Notes: generated by a model from the sequence alone, not told the origin. Counted from the first letter of the stretch, positions 8,889 through 17,093 are shown. The stretch is DNA of 44,860 nucleotides from Zoogloea sp. (GCF_017302315.1 NZ_JAFLDT010000027.1:1-44860), one strand, 5' to 3'. Numbers and translations: made by a program.

Positions 8889-9335
8889 TTAGAGCGCGGA
8901 CCCTGGCAGAACAGCCTTGATCTGCTTGAGCAGGCGGGCCCGCAGGGCCGGGATATCCTGGGGCACACTGGCGCGATAGGCTTTCACCTCATCCGCCGTG
9001 TAGGGCCTGAAATCAGCGGGGGTACTGTCCCGAGCGATGCTCACCATCACCCAGTTGAGCAGTTCGGCAGTCTCGCCGTCACTCAGCGGAGTGTTCAGGG
9101 TGCCCGGCACCTGGGACAGGTAGGCCCGGCCCTCTGGCACGCGCAGAAAATGGCCCACCTCATCGCGCATGCCGGGGATGCCATTCCCAGGCACCCCCCT
9201 GCCGTCAACCTGGTGGCAGCCCATGCAGTACAGTCGATAGTTCTTCATGGCGTTATCCGCCAGGGCTTCACCGGCCAGCAGCCCCGACAGACTAGCCAGC
9301 AGCCCCCCCCAGCGAATCAGCGAGATCATGACCAT
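8889..9335 (-). CDS. Periplasmic monohaem cytochrome c, second of the aau operon
   Basis: This 148-aa protein has a signal peptide (MVMISLIRWGGLLASLSGLLAGEALA) followed directly by one CMGCH haem-binding site (YRLYCMGCHQVDGRGVPG). A Met for the sixth haem position may be in GIPGMRD, but this is less certain than the haem site. The ATG at 9335 was chosen because GGGAG lies about seven bases upstream; the frame is open further up. The gene begins 10 bases after the first cytochrome gene. In this context it probably takes part in moving electrons from the tryptophan-tryptophylquinone enzyme towards the respiratory chain. Having two cytochromes instead of an azurin or amicyanin is noteworthy. Confidence 0.85.
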   Translation of the reverse strand: MVMISLIRWGGLLASLSGLLAGEALADNAMKNYRLYCMGCHQVDGRGVPGNGIPGMRDEVGHFLRVPEGRAYLSQVPGTLNTPLSDGETAELLNWVMVSIARDSTPADFRPYTADEVKAYRASVPQDIPALRARLLKQIKAVLPGSAL

Positions 9336-9345
9336 GCCCAGCTCC

Positions 9346-9816
9346 CTAATGCGACGCGGCCCGCCAGGCGCGCAGGTCCTTTGACGTCGGCTTCCTGACG
9401 CGAACCGCGGCGACTTCATCGGCCTCGATGACCTTGAAATCAGCGGGCAGCTCGGCGGCGTTGAAGTGCGTCAGCACATGGTTGAGCACCGTGGCCAGCT
9501 CGGCATCCGACAGTTGCTGCCACGACGGCATGATTCCCTCGTAGACCACGCCCTTCGACTCCATCCTGCCAGCCAGGCCGCTGACCACGATGCCCGGCAG
9601 GTATTTGCGCCCCTCGGGAAAGGCCATGCGCTTGCCCAGGGTGCCAGCCAGGGGCGGCGCCAGGCCCAGGGCACCGGTACCGTCGGGCTGGTGGCAGGCC
9701 GCGCAGTGGGCGTCATAGACGGCCTTGCCGTCGGCCGCGCCGGCCGGCGCCGTGACGGCCGCCAGCAGGGCCAGGGCAAGGAGGCGGGCCTGACGCAGCG
9801 GAAAGGTGACGCTCAT
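9346..9816 (-). CDS. Class I periplasmic cytochrome c, first of the aau operon
   Basis: This 156-aa protein has a signal peptide (MSVTFPLRQARLLALALLAAVTAPAGAA) and one CAACH haem site (YDAHCAACHQPDGTGALGLAPPL). GIMPSWQQLSDAELATVLNHV contains the usual Met ligand and the C-terminal helix of small class I cytochromes. Its ATG overlaps the aauA stop by four bases (ATGA), so it is translationally coupled to the small subunit of the dehydrogenase. A small periplasmic monohaem cytochrome is known at this position in the A. faecalis aau cluster, and it is the best candidate for the direct electron acceptor of the enzyme here. Confidence 0.9.
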   Translation of the reverse strand: MSVTFPLRQARLLALALLAAVTAPAGAADGKAVYDAHCAACHQPDGTGALGLAPPLAGTLGKRMAFPEGRKYLPGIVVSGLAGRMESKGVVYEGIMPSWQQLSDAELATVLNHVLTHFNAAELPADFKVIEADEVAAVRVRKPTSKDLRAWRAASH

Positions 9817-10349
9817 GACTGCCCCTCCTCCAGCCCGACGATGATGGACACCGTGCAGTGATACAGGCTGCTCTGGTTGGCCATGCACCAGTTGATGTCG
9901 TTGTGCACGCCCATGCGGTAGCCCGGCCGCTCGCGGATGTTGGTGTTGCAGCCGCAGCGGCCACAGGTGGTCCGCCCGCAGCAGTCGTTGTAGCTGACCA
10001 GGTAGTCGCGGCCGTCGGCGGGGTTGTGGCAGGTGCCCACCCAGGACACGGCCGACGGGGTGGTGCCCGGCGGGCAGGTGGTCATGCTGCCGCCGCAGCA
10101 CGAACACAGAAAGCCATCGACGCTGCAGTAACGCCAGTAATCGCAGTCGGTGTCGGTGGGCTCGGCCTTCTTGCGGCCGGCATTGCCGGCGGCCTGCACG
10201 GTGCGGTCGAAGGGCAGCACCGGCAGGGCAAAGGCCCCGGCCACCAGCATCTTGCTGACGCCCACCAGAAAGCCGCGCCGCGCCGAGCGCTGGGCCACGC
10301 CCCGGGTGCTGCGCTCGGCCAGGCTGTCAAAAAGTTTGAGGAAGTTCAT
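9813..10349 (-). CDS. aauA: Aromatic amine dehydrogenase small (TTQ) subunit
   Basis: This 178-aa protein is the light chain that carries the tryptophan tryptophylquinone cofactor. The two tryptophans that are cross-linked are Trp103 (SWVGTCHNP) and Trp154 (DINWCMAN). Their spacing of 51 residues equals that in methylamine and aromatic amine dehydrogenases. The catalytic base aligns with Asp122 (YNDCCG). The mature part holds 14 cysteines (CDYWRYC, CSCC, CC, CGRCGC), as expected for this disulfide-packed chain. The leader has a twin-arginine-like SARRGFLVG before a hydrophobic stretch, matching the unusual long leaders of MauA. It sits directly after aauD with a three-base gap. Substrate range (phenylethylamine, tyramine or others) is inferred from the cluster type, not read from residues. 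Confidence 0.95.
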   Translation of the reverse strand: MNFLKLFDSLAERSTRGVAQRSARRGFLVGVSKMLVAGAFALPVLPFDRTVQAAGNAGRKKAEPTDTDCDYWRYCSVDGFLCSCCGGSMTTCPPGTTPSAVSWVGTCHNPADGRDYLVSYNDCCGRTTCGRCGCNTNIRERPGYRMGVHNDINWCMANQSSLYHCTVSIIVGLEEGQS

Positions 10350-10352
10350 GGC

Positions 10353-10967
10353 TCACCCCCGCTCCGGCACGGCGTCGATGACGCGGCGGTCGATGTGCTC
10401 CTGCACCGAGGCCACCCCGTGCTCGTAGGCGCTGAGCAGGCTCTCCACCTGCTCGCGGGAGTTGACCAGCCCCTTGGCGCGCACGGTGCCGCCGGCATCC
10501 AACAGCACGCAGTAGGGCAGCTTGGCGATGCGGTAGGTCATGCCCAGGGGCTGGGACAGGACGTAGGTGAATTCCCCCAGCCGGTGCTTGGCGTGAAACT
10601 CGGCGTGCTCGGTGCGATCGCCGTCCGAGGCCAGCACCACGTTCAACCACCGGCCCTCCCGGGCCTGCACCGAGCGGATGATGGGCAGCAGCTTCTTGCA
10701 CACCGGGCAGGTGGGCGACAGGAAGAACACCAGGGTGCTCCTGGCTACGGGGCCACCCACGCTCAGGGCGCGGCCGTTCCAGTCGGTCACCTCCACCACC
10801 GGGGCGGGCTCGCCCACCTTGGGGCCGTTGTCCATCATCAGCGCGCCCATGGGGGCCACGCGTTCGTACAGGATGCCGATCTGCCGCGACAGGGCCAGCA
10901 CGCACACGCCCAGGGCCAGCACCAGCACCCACAGGGCAACAACGGAAATCATCAGCGGATCGCTCAT
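10353..10967 (-). CDS. aauD: Thiol-disulfide maturation protein AauD/MauD
   Basis: This 204-aa protein has an N-terminal membrane anchor (ISVVALWVLVLALGVCVLALS) and a periplasmic thioredoxin fold with a CPVC active site at residues 87-90 (SPTCPVCKKLLP). In the mau/aau systems this protein is needed to fold the cysteine-rich small subunit by forming its disulfides. The start at MSDPLM is supported by a four-base ATGA overlap with the end of aauE; a longer open frame upstream is only the shadow of aauE. It is followed three bases later by its client, aauA. Confidence 0.93.
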   Translation of the reverse strand: MSDPLMISVVALWVLVLALGVCVLALSRQIGILYERVAPMGALMMDNGPKVGEPAPVVEVTDWNGRALSVGGPVARSTLVFFLSPTCPVCKKLLPIIRSVQAREGRWLNVVLASDGDRTEHAEFHAKHRLGEFTYVLSQPLGMTYRIAKLPYCVLLDAGGTVRAKGLVNSREQVESLLSAYEHGVASVQEHIDRRVIDAVPERG

Positions 10968-11509
10968 GAGTGAATCTCCTTGAGAAGGGGTTGATTGGCC
11001 AGCAGCTGATTGGCGCTGGCGTAGAGGGCGAGCAGCACGAGGGCGATGCCGGCGACGCTGAAGTGATCGATGAGGCCGAGGGTGCGCGGCAGCTCGTCGG
11101 TGGCGCACAGGGCTACCAGGGCGGCGAGCACCCCGTTGCGGGCCACCAGCCCCGCCGAGATGCGCTGCCCGCCGGTACCGCAGCCGCACTCGATGCGGTC
11201 AGTGCCCCGGCTCAGGTTGATGAGCACCCCGGTGCTGGCCATGCCCAGGACCGCCAGGGCCAGCCACACCGCCCCACCCTGGCTGGCCGGGAAGAGCAGC
11301 CCGACGCCAGCGGCCAGTTCGGAGAGCGCGAAGCCCCAGGCGAAGCCGGGCACCAGGGCGTCGGGGAGCAGACGGTAGTTGTCCACCGCGTAGCGGAACA
11401 GCTCCATGTCGCGCAGCTTGGCCAGGGCACCGAGGATCAGCACGACGCTGAGGGCCGCCGCCACGCCGCGCAGGACTACCGGGTCGATGGCAAGAGAATC
11501 GGGGCCCAT
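10964..11509 (-). CDS. aauE: Integral membrane protein AauE/MauE
   Basis: This 181-aa protein has about five transmembrane segments and matches the MauE family (related to DoxX/MauE membrane proteins). It contains a short CGCG motif (RIECGCGTGGQRISAGLVARN) on a loop. This motif suits a membrane partner that passes reducing or oxidising equivalents to AauD. Known role in the mau/aau systems: it is required, together with MauD, for a stable small subunit. It starts one base after the aauB stop and its 3' end overlaps aauD by four bases, so aauB-E-D-A is one tight operon. Confidence 0.9.
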   Translation of the reverse strand: MGPDSLAIDPVVLRGVAAALSVVLILGALAKLRDMELFRYAVDNYRLLPDALVPGFAWGFALSELAAGVGLLFPASQGGAVWLALAVLGMASTGVLINLSRGTDRIECGCGTGGQRISAGLVARNGVLAALVALCATDELPRTLGLIDHFSVAGIALVLLALYASANQLLANQPLLKEIHS

Positions 11510-11510
11510 G

Positions 11511-12686
11511 TCACTTCACCTCCATGAACATCGAGGTCTCACCCACGCCAGTGATGTCCCGGACCTTGGGATAGCCGGGCGCCACGCGGCGGACCTGCAC
11601 CGTGGCCGCCTCCAGGTTGAGGCTGTAGAGCAGGGGCTGGGCGCCCTGGCTCACCGCCAGCGACACGGCGTGGTTGGAGGGCAGGCGGGCGGTGCGCTTG
11701 CGGGTCTTCAGGTCGAAGGCCCAGATCTCCTTCGAGGGGTTCTTGTGGGTGCCCTCGGCGCCCTTGTCGTGCATGTTCACGAACAGGGTGTCGCTGGCCC
11801 GGTGCAGGGCGCTGATCTGCAGGCCGCCCGGGCGCCAGGCCTGCTTGCGATCACGGGCGTCGAGCAGGGGCCAGGGGGCGTCGAAGGCCGGGGCGTCGCC
11901 GCTCAGACGCACACCGTAGACATTGCCGGTGTAGGACACGAAGTAGCGCTGGTCTCCGCTGGGCTCCGGGTGGATGTAGATGGGATCGGTGTCCGGGTCG
12001 AAGAACTTGCCGCTGCGCTCCCGGGACACGGCCTGCCCGGCGTCGTCGAGGGTCACGGTCAGCAGGGTGCCGTCGCCACAGATGGCGGAGAAGCGGTAGC
12101 CCTGCTCCCACGCCTGGATGGACCAGCAGCCAGGGGTCTGGACTTCGCCCACGTGCTTCTTCGTCACCAGGTCGACGATGGCCACCGAGGTGGCCGGGGT
12201 GGCGTTCTGGATGTACAGGAAGCGCCCGTCGGCGCTGCTGGCCAGCATGCTGCGGTAGGAGATGCCTTGGGCGCGGCGCGGCGGGATGTCGATCTCGGCC
12301 TTCAGCTCGAGGCTCTGGGCATCATGGATCTCCACCACGTCGGTGCGCGGCCCGCGGGACAGACGCGGGTGATAGGTAGTGACCGCGTAGAGGCTGCTTC
12401 CGTCCCGGGACGGAAGCATGAGGGCACCGAAGCCGGTGCCGATCATGCCCAGGAAGCGCCCGCTGGCGCCGTCCAGCACATGGGTGCGGCCATCCACCAT
12501 ATGCCCGAAAGCCGGGTCGATGACGTACAGACGGTTGCCATCGGCCGGCACCAGGCGCTCGACGGTGATTTCCTCTTCCGGCAACGGGGCTTGGGTTGGG
12601 GGTGGGCGCCCGGCTTCGCCCGCCGCGCTGCTTCCTGCAAGCCCGGCTTGCAGGATCAGGGCGATCAGAATGGTGTTCTTGTGCAT
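11511..12686 (-). CDS. aauB: Aromatic amine dehydrogenase large subunit
   Basis: This 391-aa protein has a signal peptide (MHKNTILIALILQAGLAGSSAAG) and then a beta-propeller typical of the heavy chain of TTQ amine dehydrogenases. Typical segments are RLYVIDPAFGHM, LDGASGRFLGMIGTGFGA, SSADGRFLYIQNATPATSVAIVDL, GCWSIQ, FVNMHDKGAEGTHKNPSKEIWAFD and LYSLNLEAATV. The GRFLGM/GTGF and HDKG.GTHK.P motifs are family hallmarks. It forms the scaffold that embraces the AauA chain and shapes the substrate channel in the periplasm. It is the first structural gene, 91 bases after the AraC-type regulator gene on the same strand; its promoter probably lies in that gap. Confidence 0.95.
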   Translation of the reverse strand: MHKNTILIALILQAGLAGSSAAGEAGRPPPTQAPLPEEEITVERLVPADGNRLYVIDPAFGHMVDGRTHVLDGASGRFLGMIGTGFGALMLPSRDGSSLYAVTTYHPRLSRGPRTDVVEIHDAQSLELKAEIDIPPRRAQGISYRSMLASSADGRFLYIQNATPATSVAIVDLVTKKHVGEVQTPGCWSIQAWEQGYRFSAICGDGTLLTVTLDDAGQAVSRERSGKFFDPDTDPIYIHPEPSGDQRYFVSYTGNVYGVRLSGDAPAFDAPWPLLDARDRKQAWRPGGLQISALHRASDTLFVNMHDKGAEGTHKNPSKEIWAFDLKTRKRTARLPSNHAVSLAVSQGAQPLLYSLNLEAATVQVRRVAPGYPKVRDITGVGETSMFMEVK

Positions 12687-12777
12687 CTTCCGACCTCGCT
12701 CGACTCTGTTGAGAATGCGGGGTCAGTATCTGGCGGCGCTCCCGGGAGGCTGTATCAAGAATTGGAAAAAAAGGGCG

Positions 12778-13776
12778 TCAGGAATGGAGTCGGCGGGTGC
12801 CCGTCTGGGACGGCAGCTCGCCAAACAGGCGGCGATAGTCCTGGGCCAGCTGGGACAGGTGCCAGAAGCCCCAGCGCGCCGCCACGTCGCCGATAGACTC
12901 GCGCAGGGGGTCGCGGGCCTTGAGGGCGCGGCGGAAGGCGTTGAGGCGGATGGCCTTGAGGTAGTGCTGGGGCGAGATCCCGAAGACCTCCTGGATGGCG
13001 TTCTGCAAGGTCCGGCGCGTCACCCCGACCTCGTCGCAGATGTCAGTGATGCTGAGGGCCGACTCGGGGTTGGCATCCAGAAAGCGCCGCACCCGGCGCA
13101 CGATGCGCTCTCGGTTGGGGCACACCCCGCAGACCTGCCCCCCGTGCCCCGCGCTGACCGTTTCGTTGAGCAGGGCGTAGAACTCCTCCGCCATCTGCTT
13201 GAGGTTGGAAGGGATCAGCAGGTATTCCGAGTTCTCGCGGCTGCTCTCGAAGGCCCGCAGCAGGAAATCGGCCAGCTGCGTGGAGCGGGCCGGATCAATG
13301 ACCTTGGAGCTCTTCAGCAGGTCGTTCTCGAGTTCCCGGTGATCGATGGTCGGGTCGTCGAGATGGGCGCACAGCTCCCGGGGCGAGAACACGGCCGCCA
13401 CCAGGTCGAAGCTCTCGGGGGTCCGGATCTCGAACTCGGTCTTCGGGTCGAGCAGGGCCGCCGAGCGCGGCCGCATGAGCTCGCCGCAGTGATAGCCGTG
13501 ATCCTCCTGGCTGAGCACGGCGCCGATGGCGAACACCCCCGGCGGCGTGCAGCCCTTCTGCAGGATCACCCGATTGCTGGTTTCGCGGATCAGCGTCAGG
13601 GCGGGTAGCTGGATCTCGTCCATGGAACCGGCAAAGCGCCCCGGGGAGAGCTGGTCATAGCGCTGACCCCAGCGCTCGTAGATGAGCGCAGCGGCCTGCT
13701 GGTCCACATCGGCGTTGCGGCTCTCGCGGTACTGGACCGCGCCATGCCCGACGGCAGATTCAAGGATCAGGTTCAT
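12778..13776 (-). CDS. AraC-family transcriptional regulator upstream of aau operon
   Basis: This 332-aa protein has an AraC/XylS-type double helix-turn-helix at its C-terminus (ALSITDICDEVGVTRRTLQNAI, then DVAARWGFWHLSQLAQDYRRLFGELPSQT). Its N-terminal sensing domain of about 220 residues does not show a clear cupin. It resembles EutR-like members by overall layout. A CGVCPNRER motif just before the DNA-binding part is unusual and could bind metal or respond to redox. GGAGAG seven bases before the ATG supports the start. It lies between the dmp operon terminator and aauB, all on one strand. Its own upstream region holds a palindromic motif also found before dmpK. Confidence 0.9.
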   Translation of the reverse strand: MNLILESAVGHGAVQYRESRNADVDQQAAALIYERWGQRYDQLSPGRFAGSMDEIQLPALTLIRETSNRVILQKGCTPPGVFAIGAVLSQEDHGYHCGELMRPRSAALLDPKTEFEIRTPESFDLVAAVFSPRELCAHLDDPTIDHRELENDLLKSSKVIDPARSTQLADFLLRAFESSRENSEYLLIPSNLKQMAEEFYALLNETVSAGHGGQVCGVCPNRERIVRRVRRFLDANPESALSITDICDEVGVTRRTLQNAIQEVFGISPQHYLKAIRLNAFRRALKARDPLRESIGDVAARWGFWHLSQLAQDYRRLFGELPSQTGTRRLHS

Positions 13777-13814
13777 TTACGCTCTCCGAAACCGGTTACG
13801 GCATGTTCAATTGT

Positions 13815-13830
13815 TAACATATTAGTAATG
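13815..13830 (-). promoter_or_regulatory. Palindromic operator-like motif upstream of AraC gene
   Basis: On the minus strand this reads CATTACTAATATGTTA, about 40-55 bases before the AraC start codon. It overlaps a possible promoter with -35 TTGACG, a 16-base gap and -10 TAATAT. Nearly the same string occurs upstream of dmpK (18760-18776). The shared core is ACTAAYATGTTA. Confidence 0.55.
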
Positions 13831-14023
13831 TGGGCGAATCCGTCAATGTGCAGTGCAACAAAGCAAGAAGCCGTCCAAGCGGAACGCGGAGCGCGCCTGA
13901 TCCCTAAGGTGTTGATTTTTTAGGATATGAGTACGGAAGCCCAGGTGGTCGGAGCACCAGGGAGGCGCCCGCTGCACCAGGAAAAGGCGACAGGGCGGGC
14001 TGGAGAGCCCACAAGGGGAGAAA

Positions 14024-14062
14024 CCAAAAAAAACGGGTATCCACCACCAGGGCGGATACCCG
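14024..14062 (-). terminator. Rho-independent terminator of the phenol hydroxylase operon
   Basis: The perfect nine-base stem CGGGTATCC/GGATACCCG (14034-14042 with 14054-14062) is followed on the minus strand by a run of T residues. It lies 40 bases after the dmpP stop and separates the dmp operon from the AraC gene. Confidence 0.9.
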
Positions 14063-14102
14063 ATTCAAGCCGTCCCGGGAGAGGACGGGACAGGGAGGGA
14101 GA

Positions 14103-15164
14103 TCAGACGCGTTTGAACAGGGGGCTGCGCACCTGCTGGGCGTCGGCGGCGGAGAAGAACTTTTCGGTGTAGATGTCCCGCTCGAACAGGCGCCCCTGCA
14201 TCAGCGTGGAGATGCAGGCCTCGATCATCAGCGGCGGACCGCACAGGTAGGCCTTGCGGCCGCGGAAGTCGTTGTCGAAGTGGGCCTTGGCGGCCTCATG
14301 CACATAGCCGCGGAAGCCCTGCCAGTCGCTGTCGGCCGGCTCGTCAGAGAGGGCCGACACATAGCTGAAGTGGGGGTGGCGCGCGGCCAGCTCGGTGAAT
14401 TCCTGGTGATAGTACAGCTCGGCCTGGTTGCGGGCCCCGTAGACCAGGGTGATGGGCAGGGTGGAGCCCTCCTCCAGCAGGTCGAGGATCATCGAACGCG
14501 GGCTGGACAGCCCCGACCCGCCGGCCATGAACAAGGACGGCAGGCCTGCCGAGCGATGCACGAAGAAGCGGCCATAAGGCCCGGTCAGGGTCAGACGATC
14601 GCCCACCCGCAGCGACTGATGTATCCAGGTGGTGCCGGCCCCGCCGGGAACGATGCGGATGTTCAGCTCGATCTCGTTGCCGGCGGACGGCGCGCTGGCC
14701 AGCGAGAAAGCGCGGAAACCCAGCTCACCGGGCAGGTTGAGATTGACGTACTGGCCGGCCTGGAAGTCGAGGGTTTCGCCCTCATCCAACGTGATCCAGA
14801 TCCCCTTGATGGTGGGCGTCAGGTCCTCGATGCGGCTGACCACGCCGTGGTAATCCCGCACCGGGATGTCGCGGGCGTCGTCGTCGGTCTCAATCTCCGC
14901 TTCGATGACCGTATCGGCCTCCAGGCGGGCACAGCAGGCCAGCACCTTGCCCTCGTCCCGTTCATAGTCCATCAGGGCAAAGTTGGAGGCGTTGCCGTGG
15001 TCAACCTCTCCATCGGTCACGGTGACCTTGCAGGTGGCACAGTAGCCCTGGCCACAGGCATGGGGCAGGAAGATGCCGGCGCGCAGGGCGGCGTCGAGGA
15101 TGGTCTGGCCCTCCTCGACCTCGATGCTGCGGCCGAGGGGTTCGATGGTCAGCTCGTAGCTCAT
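14103..15164 (-). CDS. dmpP: Phenol hydroxylase reductase component (P5)
   Basis: This 353-aa protein carries electrons from NAD(P)H through FAD and a 2Fe-2S cluster to the diiron hydroxylase. The N-terminal plant-type ferredoxin domain has Cys37, Cys42, Cys45 and Cys77 or 78 (PHACGQGYCATC ... LACCAR). The FAD-binding motif RAFSLAS and the NAD-binding GGSGLSSPRSMI and YLCGPPLMIEA follow. Length equals that of DmpP from Pseudomonas. The ATG at 15164 (MSYELTIEPLG) is the family start; the ten extra upstream codons are not part of the protein. It is the last gene of dmpKLMNOP, 10 bases after dmpO. Confidence 0.96.
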   Translation of the reverse strand: MSYELTIEPLGRSIEVEEGQTILDAALRAGIFLPHACGQGYCATCKVTVTDGEVDHGNASNFALMDYERDEGKVLACCARLEADTVIEAEIETDDDARDIPVRDYHGVVSRIEDLTPTIKGIWITLDEGETLDFQAGQYVNLNLPGELGFRAFSLASAPSAGNEIELNIRIVPGGAGTTWIHQSLRVGDRLTLTGPYGRFFVHRSAGLPSLFMAGGSGLSSPRSMILDLLEEGSTLPITLVYGARNQAELYYHQEFTELAARHPHFSYVSALSDEPADSDWQGFRGYVHEAAKAHFDNDFRGRKAYLCGPPLMIEACISTLMQGRLFERDIYTEKFFSAADAQQVRSPLFKRV

Positions 15165-15174
15165 GCCGATACCC

Positions 15175-15537
15175 TCAGTAGCCCGAGCCGGCAATGCCGT
15201 CCAGCCCCGGCGTGGCGAGGCGGATCAGATCCTTGTGGCCGATGCCGTTGTCGGCCAGGCTCTTGTTGCGGTCGGGGCTGAAGGGCCGGTTGCCGTTGCG
15301 CCATTCCACCTTGCTCCAGTCGATCTGCGCCCAGTCGGGGTGGTAGCTGAAGCAGTCGCTCATGTACGCGTCGATGATCTCGCCAAAAGGCGTCTCGGGC
15401 GGCAGCGCCAGCACGAAGGGCCGCGAGAACATGCGGTGGCGCTCCCAGTTGATGTACAGGAGCTGGCGGCCGGCGTAGTTCTCGACGGCGTCGCTGGAGG
15501 GGAAGTCATAGGGGGCCAGGGTTTTCAGCAGAGTCAT
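15175..15537 (-). CDS. dmpO: Phenol hydroxylase P4 subunit (small, gamma-type)
   Basis: This 120-aa subunit of the oxygenase complex is recognisable by LAPYDFPSSDAVENYAGRQLLYINWERHRMF and the FSYHPDWAQIDWSKVEWRNGN region. Together with DmpL and DmpN it forms the (alpha-beta-gamma)2 hydroxylase. The start at MTLLKTLAPYDFP matches the family; an upstream alternative lies inside dmpN. It lies 11 bases after dmpN and 10 before dmpP. Confidence 0.95.
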   Translation of the reverse strand: MTLLKTLAPYDFPSSDAVENYAGRQLLYINWERHRMFSRPFVLALPPETPFGEIIDAYMSDCFSYHPDWAQIDWSKVEWRNGNRPFSPDRNKSLADNGIGHKDLIRLATPGLDGIAGSGY

Positions 15538-15548
15538 GATCACGCTCC

Positions 15549-17093
15549 TCAGTTCTTGGTGGCCTGGGCACGCCACTTGGCAAAGTTCTTCTGGTCTTCC
15601 GAGCCGTTGAAGTCACCGGTGGCGCGCTTGTCCATGCGCCAGTAGGCGTGCATGCGGGCACCCGGGCGATAGTCATGGGCATTCACGTCAGTGCCTTCGG
15701 GCTCGCACTTGCCCTGCAGGGCGGCGTGGGAGGAGATGAAGGTCTGCACGTACTTCTCGGGCTCGTTCTCGAAGATCTCCTTGCAGTGGTCGGAGCAGAA
15801 ATGGAATTTCTCGCCCTTGTACACCGTCTCGCGGAAGCACATCTCCATCGGGTCACCGGGTTCGTTGAACTTGATGGTGGACACGCAGACCTGGCAGTTC
15901 ATGGGCTGGGTCTTGTTGTTGAAGCGCTTGCCGGCCTTTTCCTGCCTGTCGAAATGCTCCAGCACCGGGCGGTAGTACTTGTCGAAGGTGTTGGGGTACT
16001 TCTCGGACAGCCAGTCCAGCTCGTCAGGTGCCGGAATCCAGGTGTGGAAGGGGCAGGCGTCGGGCTTCATGTAGAAGCCGATCCACGACTGGTGGGTGAT
16101 GTGCTCCTTCTCCTCGATGGTCTGCCCGAAGCACTTGGGCACCTTGACGCCGTAACGGGCCAGGTCGGTGAACAGGGCGGTGCCGTTCTGCTCAAAATAG
16201 ATCTCCCAGGCTTCCTTGAAGCTCATGATCCGCTTGGGCAGCATGTAGTCCATCATCATGCCCACCGAGGCCAGCTTGCGGGTGCCGCGCCAGGTCCATT
16301 TGTCGATCCAGCGCTGCACGATGGGCAGGTTGTCCGGGTCCTGCTCGAGCATGAACTTGATGCACTCCAGGCCCAGGGTCATGTGGCGGGCCTCGTCCGA
16401 CTGGGCCGAAAACCCCACCGTCATCGCCGCCATGTCGCCGTTGTAGGCGGCGCCGGAGATGAAGGGCACGAACAGGATGTTGGTCAGCACGTACTCGAAG
16501 GCGAAGCCGATGGCCACCATGAACTCGAAGGGGCCGGCGGTGATGGCATCGTCGAAGAAGGACTTGCCGTCCGACAGGTACCACATGCGCGACTGCTGGT
16601 GGGCGAACTCGTCCAGGCCGTTGTAGAAGCGGTTGTAGTTGCTGATGGAGTGGATCTGGGTCTGGAAGTGGCGGTATTCATCCACCGACTGCATCATGCA
16701 GGCCACGCGGGGGCCGGCGCCAACCATCTGGCGGGCCACCATGCTGAAGCCGCGGGCGGCCATCAGTTCCAGCGGCGGAGTGGAGCCCAGGAAGAGCTTG
16801 AGCACGTTGATGTAGCGGGCGTCGGTAACGGAAAGATGGCCGTTGTTCTGGTTGAAGGCGTCGAGGATGGCGTAGAGCTTGCGCTCCTTCTCGGCCTGGT
16901 ATTTCCAGTAGGCGTCCATGGTCAGGCGGAAGGGGTCTTCCCACTTGTCCCAGTCGTGGATCTTGATGCCCTCGTAGCCCACCTGGGGGAAGACTTTGTC
17001 CATCGGCTGGAAGGTGGTGTCCCAGGCCAGATCCCGGGTCATCATGGTGTAACGCTCTTTGAGGCCGAGCTTCTTGGATACTTTCATGTCCAT
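15549..17093 (-). CDS. dmpN: Phenol hydroxylase alpha (diiron) subunit P3
   Basis: This 514-aa catalytic subunit of the soluble diiron monooxygenase hydroxylates phenol (and often methylphenols or toluene) to catechols. The six diiron ligands are in place: Glu109 (PPLE), Glu139/His142 (DEYRH), Glu200 (FAFE) and Glu234/His237 (DEARH). Near the C-terminus a cysteine-rich part (CQVC ... CFRE ... CSDHC) is the zinc-binding element of phenol hydroxylases. AAGGAG seven bases before the ATG at 17093 supports the start. It sits in the standard gene order between dmpM and dmpO. Substrate preference cannot be told apart from sequence alone. Confidence 0.97.
   Translation of the reverse strand: MDMKVSKKLGLKERYTMMTRDLAWDTTFQPMDKVFPQVGYEGIKIHDWDKWEDPFRLTMDAYWKYQAEKERKLYAILDAFNQNNGHLSVTDARYINVLKLFLGSTPPLELMAARGFSMVARQMVGAGPRVACMMQSVDEYRHFQTQIHSISNYNRFYNGLDEFAHQQSRMWYLSDGKSFFDDAITAGPFEFMVAIGFAFEYVLTNILFVPFISGAAYNGDMAAMTVGFSAQSDEARHMTLGLECIKFMLEQDPDNLPIVQRWIDKWTWRGTRKLASVGMMMDYMLPKRIMSFKEAWEIYFEQNGTALFTDLARYGVKVPKCFGQTIEEKEHITHQSWIGFYMKPDACPFHTWIPAPDELDWLSEKYPNTFDKYYRPVLEHFDRQEKAGKRFNNKTQPMNCQVCVSTIKFNEPGDPMEMCFRETVYKGEKFHFCSDHCKEIFENEPEKYVQTFISSHAALQGKCEPEGTDVNAHDYRPGARMHAYWRMDKRATGDFNGSEDQKNFAKWRAQATKN

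Larger units (their letters stand above)
13777..14102. other. Regulator promoter region and dmp operon terminator, no gene
   Basis: This 326-base gap holds the regulatory region of the AraC gene (proximal 60 bases) and the phenol-hydroxylase terminator near 14030-14062. Between them, about 13835-14020 shows no convincing gene or structure; the short open frames there have no ribosome site or recognisable product. Confidence 0.6.

Noticed and set aside
8889-9816. MauG-like dihaem enzyme made from the two cytochromes
   Set aside because: Each protein has a single haem site, its own signal peptide and its own start; together they do not resemble MauG.
13927-14172. 81-codon frame after the AraC promoter
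   Set aside because: It runs through the dmp terminator into dmpP antisense, has no ribosome site, and its composition is unlike a protein.
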